A stretch of 12,123 nt of DNA, from contig MU646858.1 in the NCBI GenBank assembly GCA_026770585.1, forward strand, positions 96,047-108,169, in the 5' to 3' direction. The stretch comes from Baffinella frigidus (lineage: Eukaryota; Cryptophyceae; Cryptomonadales; Baffinellaceae). Both the position numbers and the translations under genes were made by a program. This document shows positions 6,334-12,123 of this stretch, one piece after another. Each line of letters starts with the position of its first letter. The stretch's first letter is position 1. Under the pieces are notes generated by a model. It worked only from the letters and a program-made list of their open reading frames with translations. It was not told the origin of the DNA and ran no database searches.

Positions 6334-6764
6334 GCTGGCTCCCGACCTCTCGAAAAGGCTCTTCCGAGGCTCTCCCGGCGCACCCACGGCGCCCACGAGC
6401 TCAAAGGTGCAATCCAGCGCCCCTGACGCCACCGGCGATCACTGCAGGTGCTGCTTGAGGCGCCGTGCGACTCGTTCGCCGCTCCTTCCCGTATCTGCAC
6501 ATTTCATAAGAAAAGGTCAGCGCCCCCTCGATCCGTCGCACGACCGCGATCAGCCCGCTGGGAGCATGCAGACAAGGCGACACTCACGTGGAAGTGCTGA
6601 GCGGCCGCTGCGCGCCCCCGCCAGAAGGCCTGCTCTCCTTCCTCCTCCCGAGGTCGGCGGCGGGGGTTTTCATCTTCAAAACCCTCGGATTTCGACTTAT
6701 TTTCGCACGCGAGAGGGGAGGTCACGTGACCCGCTCGCGGTGACCTTCCACGAAACCACCAGCC
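6334..6764. promoter_or_regulatory. Head-to-head intergenic region, likely bidirectional promoter
   Basis: The 431 bp between the ATG of the minus-strand gene and the ATG of the plus-strand gene must hold both 5' leaders and promoters if the start choices are right. No TATA box stands out. A small minus-strand ORF (6507-6439, MKCADTGRSGERVARRLKQ..) begins with ATG and stops before the main start; it could be an upstream ORF or a chance frame. Confidence 0.5.
6720..6731. promoter_or_regulatory. Perfect 12-bp palindrome with CACGTG core
   Basis: GGTCACGTGACC, its own reverse complement, lies 33 bp before the plus-strand ATG. CACGTG is the E-box/G-box core bound by bHLH and bZIP dimers in many eukaryotes. 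Its place in the shared promoter suggests a binding site; which factor binds is unknown. Confidence 0.55.
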
Positions 6765-8701
6765 ATGCTCTTTGCCATCGTCTCTGCGAAGTCGCTCTTC
6801 TCGGGCACCCCCCCCTTCGGCATGCCGCACGTGAACCCCACCATCGAGACCTGGGGCGCGGGTACGAAAACCCCCCATCCCGGCCCGGCGAAACGCTTGC
6901 CCTGGCCTCGCTTTTCCTCGCAGCCGTGAAGTGGCGCGCTGGTGCTGAATGGGGATCGGTGGTGTGGCACATGGCCGTTCCGACCATTCGTGGCCGTGGG
7001 CGCTCTCACACTCCCGATGTGCATCATGCACTGTCGTGTGGTGCGACCTCTGGGTGCGTGCGCCACGCGATGGCAGGAGCGGGTGCTGATTCGCCTTGTG
7101 GGTTTGCTGGGACAGGTGACGAGGGCGTGCCTTACACCATCTCCCCGGTACGCTCCACCATTTCCCGACACCCTCCAGTGCCATAGCGTGATGCCCCTTC
7201 CGCCAATGCTCGCGCCGTGTGCGTGCTGCCCTCAGCTCCTGATCGCTTGGGGTGATTGCAGGCTACCGTCGCGCAGTCGGGCTACTCGGGCTTGGACAAC
7301 GAGATCGGGTACCGCCCCACGGCTTGCCCTCCTCCAACACGTCCCTTCAACTGCACAGCTCTCTCCCTCCCTCTCTCTATCGCCTGGCTCCGCGCGTTGG
7401 CTTCTCGAGACAGGCTGAACACCTGCCGCGCGACGTGGCAGCCTGATTGCTTTACAGCCGCATGCTCACTCGCGCTTGGCGCTCTTAGTTGACCTCTCGC
7501 CCATGACCGGGCGGTCCGAGGCATGGGCCGCCGCCGCCGCGGGGAGAGTCGCCCGGGCGCTACGTGTAACGTGCCTACGGGCGGAAGACACGTCGCTTCG
7601 GGGGGCGAGAGCAGAGCAGTTGGCCGCGCTCGTCCCGCCCCTCTCCTCCCGCGGGCTTGATACTTGAGCAATGCACGATCGATGGAGCGCACCCCTTGCC
7701 CGTGGACCCGATGCGCGCTAAACTTGACACACCTCAGCCCTAAACCCTAAACCCTAAACCCTAAACCCTAAACCCTAAACCCTAAACCCTAAACTCTAAA
7801 CCCTAAACCCTAAACCTCTAAAAGGCCAAAAACTACACCCTAAAACCCTGAACTCTATCCTAAACCAGGTCCCTCCTACTCCTACCCCCCAAACCCTTCA
7901 CCCTATCCTAACCCGGGTCCCCCGACTTGATGGTGTCGGGTGCAGGTTGCCGGGTGCAGGCCTATCTCACAGGTTCTAGCTCTGCCTCAGTTTCATCCTG
8001 GCTCGTCCTCAAGGCTTTACATTCGCCCTTTTGTAGTGCATTTCTGTTCTTAAAATCATTGTAAGGACGAGCCAGACTAAACCTCAGGCAGCGCTAGAGG
8101 TTCACTAACGCGCCCCGCCGGCAGGGCAGGTCCCCGGCAGAGCGCGTAAACCCCAAACCCCTAAACCCTAAACCCTAAACCCTATCCTAAACCAGACCCC
8201 CCTACCCACAAACCCCAAATAGCAAATGCTGTCCTAACGCAGGTCCCCCGACTACGTCATCCCGTTTTCTTGCACCCACGGGGGCCCTAACACCTATCCT
8301 AAACCAGGCCCCCCCCTACCCCTACACCCTTAACCCTGAACCGTATCCCCACGGAGGTAGGATATCCTCAACCAGACCCCCCTACCCGTGAACCCCAAAT
8401 ACTAAATGCGAACCTCACCCAGGTCGCCCGAATGGTTCATCCCGTTTGCTTGCACCCACGGGGCCCCTGAACCCTATGCCAAACCAGGCCCCCCCTACAC
8501 TTGAACCCTAAACTCTGAACCGTATCCTACCGCAGATCCCCCCGACTACTTCATCCCGAAACCCTCAACCCTAAAACCTTTCCTAAACCAGAACCCTGAA
8601 CCCCGAATGGTAAAATGCTGTCCTAACGCTGGCCCCCCGACTGCTTCGTCCCGTACGACGCCTGTCGTACTTCTGGCTGATAATCTGCTGATATTGGTGA
8701 A

Positions 8702-8755
<54 letters not shown>

Positions 8756-9078
8756 TATAACATGTATATATATATATATATATAACTCTACCGCCGGCAG
8801 GTCCCGGGACTACTTCGTGCCATACGACGGCGTCAACGGAAGTAGTCATTTCCTTTCCAGAAGCTGGCTGAAAATCTGCTGACACAGGTGAAAGTTGACT
8901 GCTGTCACGAGATAGCTTGTCCACCTTCCTGACACGTCTGTGTACCGCCGGCGGTTCACTAAACCCTAAGCCCTGAACCGTATCCTCACGCAGGTCCCCG
9001 GAATACTTCATCCCGTACGACGGCGTCAACGGCCCCGACGACGGCCACAAGTGGCTCGCGTCCCACCCCTTCTACTAG
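6765..9078 (+). CDS. Four-exon gene, unrecognised 86-residue protein
   Basis: Exons 6765-6861, 7116-7147, 7262-7308 and 8994-9078 (97, 32, 47, 85 nt) join with phases 1, 0 and 2 into 87 codons ending TAG. The three donors are all GTAC (GTACGA, GTACGC, GTACCG); acceptors are GGGACAG, GATTGCAG and TCACGCAG. The protein begins MLFAIVSAKSLFSGTPPFGM, continues HVNPTIETWGAGDEG, SGYSGLDNEIG, and ends PEYFIPYDGVNGPDDG, HKWLASHPFY. A hydrophobic start (LFAIV) is too short for a clear membrane span or signal peptide. The agreement of all three phases, and conserved-looking aromatic/Gly/Asp content on both sides of each join, support the model; the 32-nt exon 2 is the weakest part. Intron 3 (1685 nt) is filled with telomere-like and other repeats. 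Parts of exon 4 are repeated on both sides. I cannot name the family. Confidence 0.6.
7738..7814. repeat. Interstitial (CCCTAAA)n array
   Basis: Eleven consecutive heptamers, ten exact CCCTAAA and one CTCTAAA, then degenerate units to about 7870. The C-rich strand is the plus strand, i.e. the sense strand of the intron that contains it. This is the Arabidopsis-type telomere repeat. Confidence 0.95.
7975..8098. mobile_element. Terminal-inverted-repeat element, MITE-like
   Basis: The left arm TCTAGCTCTGCCTCAG..CTGGCTCGTCCT (7975-8009) and the right arm 8064-8098 are reverse complements with a few mismatches over about 35 bp around a roughly 54-nt centre. AGGT stands on both outer sides if the right end is set at 8097, a possible but weak 4-bp target duplication. 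There is no ORF. The left end resembles TTCTAGCTCTGTCTC at about 9683. Confidence 0.6.
8140..8630 (+). repeat. Tandem units carrying copies of the exon 4 acceptor and start
   Basis: Diverged units of 110-190 bp alternate CCCTAAACCCTA and CCTAAACCAG(A/G)CCCCCCTAC with copies of the exon 4 edge. Edge copies follow AG at 8241-8242, 8421-8422 and 8534-8535 and read like (G)TCCCCCGACTAC(T/G)TCATCCCG; a fourth at about 8632 has lost the AG. A still weaker trace is at 7911. The copies at 8243 and 8423 stay open in the frame of exon 4 for 26-37 codons. Confidence 0.7.
8705..8784. repeat. (TA)n dinucleotide tract
   Basis: Two runs of alternating TA (about 8705-8750 and 8765-8784) are separated by CATATTATAACATG. 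They lie between two exon 4 edge copies in intron 3 and stand out from the GC-rich surroundings. Confidence 0.95.
8801..8882 (+). pseudogene. Alternative or relic copy of terminal exon 4
   Basis: After the acceptor CCGCCGGCAG, the frame matching exon 4 reads SRDYFVPYDGVNG, then diverges to SSHFLSRSWLKIC and TGA. It enters in phase 2 as exon 4 does, so splicing from exon 3 would give a different C-terminus. The AG, frame and early stop are intact, so an alternative terminal exon is possible, though decay of a duplicate is the simpler reading. Confidence 0.5.
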
Positions 9079-9643
9079 GTCCTACGCCCACAGAAAGATC
9101 CGCCCGTTGGTGTATTTTGACCATGAATTCTCTCAATCGAATAGCCAACGGCCCCGACGACGGCCACAAGTGGCTCGCATCCCACCCCTTCTACTAGGTA
9201 GATCCCGCCCCCCGTTTGTGTATTTTGACCATGAATTCTCTCAGTCGAACCACCCTCCTCCAGTCCCACCCCTTCTACTAGGTCCCGCACCCGAGAATGA
9301 GAATTGGCAGGATCACACGGCTCAAGGGGGGGCTTCAGTCGCCCCAGTTCCACCACCCCTTCTACTAGGTCCCGCCTTCACATAAATACCAAGGTTTCCT
9401 GGACACAAGGCATGTTCTTTTACACAGACGCGTCAGGACGAGACAGTGTGTCCACCACAGTTTCTCCTCCCCTCGCGTCCCGCCCCTTCTACTAGGTCAT
9501 ACACCCTCGAAACCCTCAACCCTCAACCCACACCCCTACAACTTCCCCTCCATTCTCACCCCTTCAACTAGGCCCCACCCCCCCACTTTCCGCGCGCCCC
9601 AATACATAAACACGTGGCTCCAGTCCCACCCCTTCCTACTAGG
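9027..9643 (+). repeat. Repeated copies of the end of exon 4
   Basis: The true exon end (to 9080) is followed by a copy at 9146-9199 that matches about 53 nt with one difference. Shorter copies of the CCACCCCTTCTACTAGGT end, with mutations, lie at about 9258-9283, 9345-9370, 9473-9498, 9553-9573 and 9616-9643. A second module, GTGTATTTTGACCATGAATT, occurs at 9111 and 9218. The copies lack an acceptor and most of the exon, so they are not usable exons. I see no other gene from 9079 to 9680. Confidence 0.8.
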
Positions 9644-9720
9644 TGCCGCCCACCCCCCTCCCGCGCGCCCCACCGTAGGGTGTTCTAGCTCTGTCTCGCT
9701 CGGATTGACCGACTATTCAC

Positions 9721-9760
9721 AAGTTGACATGCTGGGTTTGCGGTACAAATCCGTCAACTT
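9721..9760. other. Stem-loop with inverted GTTGAC/GTCAAC
   Basis: AAGTTGAC (9721-9728) pairs perfectly with GTCAACTT (9753-9760), and GGGTTTG (9734-9740) pairs with CAAATCC (9746-9752) with one G-T wobble. A two-part stem results, suggestive of a structured RNA or element end. No RNA family is recognised. Confidence 0.4.
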
Positions 9761-9779
9761 TGGAGCGGAAAAGAGCCCG

Positions 9780-10170
9780 GGCTCACCAGATTGGTGCTTG
9801 GCGAGGGCATAGATTTGGCACGGCGGATCCTCTCTGATAAATCAGAAAGCTCAGAATGCTCAGTGTTCCGACCGGGGCTATCATCGGGTGCTGGCCGTAC
9901 CTATGGTGAAAGCCAAGTGCATCCGACGCGCCCGCCCTTTTCAGGGCGGTTATGACGTGGTCCGCATGAAGGTCGTAGATAGCCAGTGGGTTGTTTGAGG
10001 CGGTGTGGTTTGCTTCGGCAGCTGCAGTGACTCCTTCCCACGCCTGCTTATTCCATATCGTTTTGTAGCCTCTATGGGGCTGTAACCATTGGGGAAAACC
10101 AAGCGGGGTACATCAAACCGCGTTGTCCTGTGCGTGCAGCCTGAGCAGCAGGCACGGGGCCTCTCCCTCA
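9780..10170. other. Non-coding stretch, unassigned
   Basis: No convincing gene. A 6-bp hairpin CCGCCC..GGGCGG (9932-9949) is present. Base composition is less C-run biased than the repeat zone to the left. Confidence 0.4.
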
Positions 10171-10190
10171 GTGCACCGGCGAGTACTCCA

Positions 10191-10310
10191 TGTGGGTATA
10201 GGCTCTAATGGCACCTAAGAATGCCAGTACGCACTTTGAACGCTACACGCCACGCTTGGAAGCCTCGTAACGTTGCATCATGAGGTGCCCTTGGAGCCTA
10301 GATACCCACA
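10191..10310. repeat. Inverted repeat, about 27-bp arms, MITE-like
   Basis: Left arm TGTGGGTATAGGCTCTAATG.. (10191-10216) is the near complement of 10283-10310, with a 66-nt centre. Weaker pairing continues outward to about 10170 and 10333 (GGCGAGT and CAGTG blocks). The centre holds CGCTACACGCCACGC (10241-10255), which recurs at 11613-11627. Confidence 0.65.
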
Positions 10311-10489
10311 CTCCCCACTCGCCCCACTGCAGGGTACCGCGTCTTGAACTTCAAGCCTAAGCCTCCCCCTTGGAGGTCTAGTCAAGACTAGCCCCTCCCC
10401 TAGCTGGGACCGCATGTTCTGCTGGCAGGCGTCTCTCCCGAGTGTTATGGTGCCGGTAGGCTGCACCCCGGTGCTGTAGGTTACTTTTT

Positions 10490-10695
10490 CTTCTTTGTTA
10501 CTCTCGATACAGGTCTTTCAGAAGGCCCGTAAGCCTAGAGTTGAGTGATCAAAAGTCTGTGAGCCTTGCGGGTGTACTTCTTTCTGGTGCACCCCTTTCG
10601 TGTGCAAGCAATCCGCGACGACACTGAAAGCTTCTTCTTCTTCATTACTCTCGATACACGTCCTAGATAGGCCATTGCGCCTTGCGTTGAGTGAT
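10490..10695 (+). repeat. Two direct copies of a dispersed repeat
   Basis: Copies at about 10490-10550 and 10632-10695 share a TTCTTCTT tract, TTACTCTCGATACA, a GGCC step and GTTGAGTGAT. A third copy lies inverted at 1164-1231. Open frames across it look accidental. Confidence 0.7.
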
Positions 10696-10699
10696 ACAC

Positions 10700-11120
10700 T
10701 AGTCGACACTGGATGTAGACTGAAAGTGTGGATCCTTCGCAGGCGTTGGGAGCAGCGTGGAGAGGGCAGGCACAGCTGTAGGGGTAGGTGCGCGTTCGAG
10801 AATGTTCTAGAACGTTCGAAAGTGTCCGCGTGCACGGACGAAGCGGTCGCTGGGGGTAGGGCTGTGTGGGGGATGATAGGCGTTTGGGGGGGGGGGGCGG
10901 GTCGGCTGAGCTGAAGGAATGAAGCGGGGTCTGACCTGTGTAAAGTCACTCAGACTACTCCTGCGTGGGGCGTGTCCCCGGACGGAGTCGGCTGCGTGTG
11001 CATCTGCATCGATGAAGCGGATTCGAAAGGCACGGGCGCGTGTGGCAGCTGAGTACACGCACAGGGCGGGCCCTCACAGGCAGCACTCGTTGCGCGTGAG
11101 GTAGCAATCTCTACACGCAA
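10700..11120. other. GC-rich stretch without a recognisable gene
   Basis: Open frames exist on both strands but show neither a convincing start and splice structure nor a family motif. A run of 13 G lies at about 10885-10898. TTCTAGAACGTTCGAA-like palindromic sequence occurs near 10803-10819. Confidence 0.4.
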
Positions 11121-11133
11121 CCGTGTCTACATG

Positions 11134-11165
11134 TACAGGGATATCTGGGCTACAGGGATATCTGG
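11134..11165. repeat. Direct repeat TACAGGGATATCTGG, two copies
   Basis: Identical 15-mers at 11134-11148 and 11151-11165. The preceding ACATGTACAGGG also recurs near 11366. Confidence 0.85.
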
Positions 11166-11305
11166 AACACCCTTGGTCGAGCCTCGGTCGGTGTCTGTTT
11201 TCTTAAATTAGTACGTGCGGGTTGAACAACATGCGAGATTTGGTCAACCCTCTGGTACAACATTAGGTACACGCAGGCCCCCAGCCCGGTGAGGGTTCTT
11301 AAGTT

Positions 11306-11347
11306 CTGGGTTCTTGTAACCCAGTCATCCCTGCAGGGTAATTACCC
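11306..11347. repeat. Cluster of palindromes
   Basis: A perfect 7-bp hairpin CTGGGTT..AACCCAG (11306-11324) is followed by CCCTGCAGGG (11329-11338) and the overlapping 12-bp palindrome GGGTAATTACCC (11336-11347). Could be protein-binding sites or element ends; no gene is adjacent. Confidence 0.6.
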
Positions 11348-11728
11348 ACAGCAAGGGCGGCGCAGTACATGTACAGGGGTGCCTCGCTCATGAGAAAACA
11401 TCCATCCCCTGGGACCACCATAGGGCCCTGGGCATAGCCCTACAGTAGGGCTCTGGGGGGTGGCTCTTTCTTGTGAGCATGGTACCCGTGTATCGCATCT
11501 GCCTGCGAGGAGAGCGCTGTCTTGGTGGCGATTCACCGCATGTTGGAAGCGCCGCATTCATCGCATTCATCGCACAGGGGAGAAAGCGAGGTTCAATATT
11601 GTTAAGCACGACCGCTACACGCCACGCCAGAAGGCACGGTGGGACGAGACGTGAGGGCTCTAGCTAGCAGCCCGCGACCACCCCTGAGGGTGTGGGGAGG
11701 GGGGGAACGTCTCGCCCCTGGGGCGGGC

Positions 11729-11749
11729 TAGGATCCTACACTAGGATCC
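11729..11749. repeat. Hairpin GGATCCTA..TAGGATCC
   Basis: Perfect 8-bp arms (11731-11738, 11742-11749) around CAC; the left arm also forms the palindrome TAGGATCCTA. Confidence 0.7.
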
Positions 11750-11922
11750 CAGCGAGGACACAGCAACCGCCGGGGCAAGCATTTTCGAGATCGCCCAACT
11801 TTCTCTCAGCGTCCTTGCCCAGGTGGGGCGCTCGAGTCGCTTTACTGCGATTTCTCAAATCTCACCAAAAAAGCGCTTGCTGATGACGGCCCTTCTTTTG
11901 GTCGTGCCCGAAATGCTCAAAC

Positions 11923-11999
11923 ACCCGGAAAATCCAGAGGGCATTTTCCGGGTTTTTCGAGAATCATTCTTTTGCAAAACCCGGAAAACGATTTCCCGG
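11923..11999. repeat. Inverted and direct copies of ACCCGGAAAA
   Basis: ACCCGGAAAAT (11923-11933) and ATTTTCCGGGT (11943-11953) form a perfect 11-bp stem with a 9-nt loop. A further ACCCGGAAAA copy lies near 11979 and a TTTCCCGG near 11992. Could be a foldback element or a cluster of factor sites. From here to the right edge only GC-rich sequence with CCCG repeats (12067-12090) is seen. Confidence 0.65.
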
Positions 12000-12123
12000 A
12001 TTTCCCACTGTGGACTTTTCGGGAAGTGGCGCGGGGCCCTTGAAAGAATCGTTTCATTGCGCGGGGGCCCGCCCGCCCGCCTGCCCGCCCGATGCACCGT
12101 CGCGACCGCCTCGCGAAGGCGCG

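Noticed and set aside
7476-7667. Plus-strand 63-codon frame rich in Ala and Arg
   Set aside because: It starts at TTG, lacks a recognised motif, and its entry phase does not follow from exon 3; GC-rich DNA gives such frames by chance.
10008-10025. U6-snRNA-like start (TTGCTTCGGCAGC)
   Set aside because: The conserved U6 interior (ACAGAGA, catalytic stem) does not follow.
10518-10949. 143-codon minus-strand frame including the dispersed repeat
   Set aside because: The related repeat copy at 1164-1231 shares part of the reading (RTCIES), but the frames around it do not correspond and nothing else supports coding.

Overview
The window looks like a subtelomeric or telomere-repeat-rich segment of a GC-rich eukaryotic nuclear genome. 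The evidence is many tracts of plant/algal-type telomere repeat (TTTAGGG, with TTTGGGG and TGTAGGG variants), coding sequence split by GT..AG introns with matching phases, and no bacterial-style operons. An alga or other protist with Arabidopsis-type telomeres is my inference; the species cannot be named from this sequence. No predicted protein matched a family I can name with confidence.

Layout. (1) Positions 1-4307, minus strand: a train of short Lys/Glu-rich, coiled-coil-like exons, all phase 0 at both ends where I can define them. It ends in a larger exon with a CxxC..CxxC cysteine cluster and runs off the left edge. Several exons occur in two or three decayed copies. The spaces between them hold telomere-like repeats, subtelomeric repeat cores, hairpins and satellites. 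(2) Positions 4480-6333, minus strand: a six-exon gene predicting 227 residues. (3) Positions 6334-6764: a head-to-head intergenic region with a perfect 12-bp palindrome containing CACGTG. (4) Positions 6765-9078, plus strand: a four-exon gene predicting 86 residues. Its last intron is 1.7 kb and contains a canonical (CCCTAAA)n tract, a terminal-inverted-repeat element, a (TA)n tract and repeated copies of the start of its own last exon. (5) Positions 9079-9643: repeated copies of the end of that same last exon. (6) Positions 9680-12123: no convincing gene, but inverted repeats, palindromes and dispersed repeats, one of which recurs at the left end of the window.

The most striking theme is the relation of exons to telomere-like DNA. 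Around both spliced transcription units the telomere-like C-rich strand (CCCTAAA-like) mostly lies on the sense strand of the introns, often just before the 3' splice site, where it would supply CTAA-type branch-point-like sequence and a pyrimidine-rich tract. Exon edges (acceptor plus the first exon bases, or the last exon bases plus stop) have been amplified beside these tracts, creating potential alternative terminal exons. All splicing models here come from reading frame, phase and splice-site inspection only; no transcript evidence was available.
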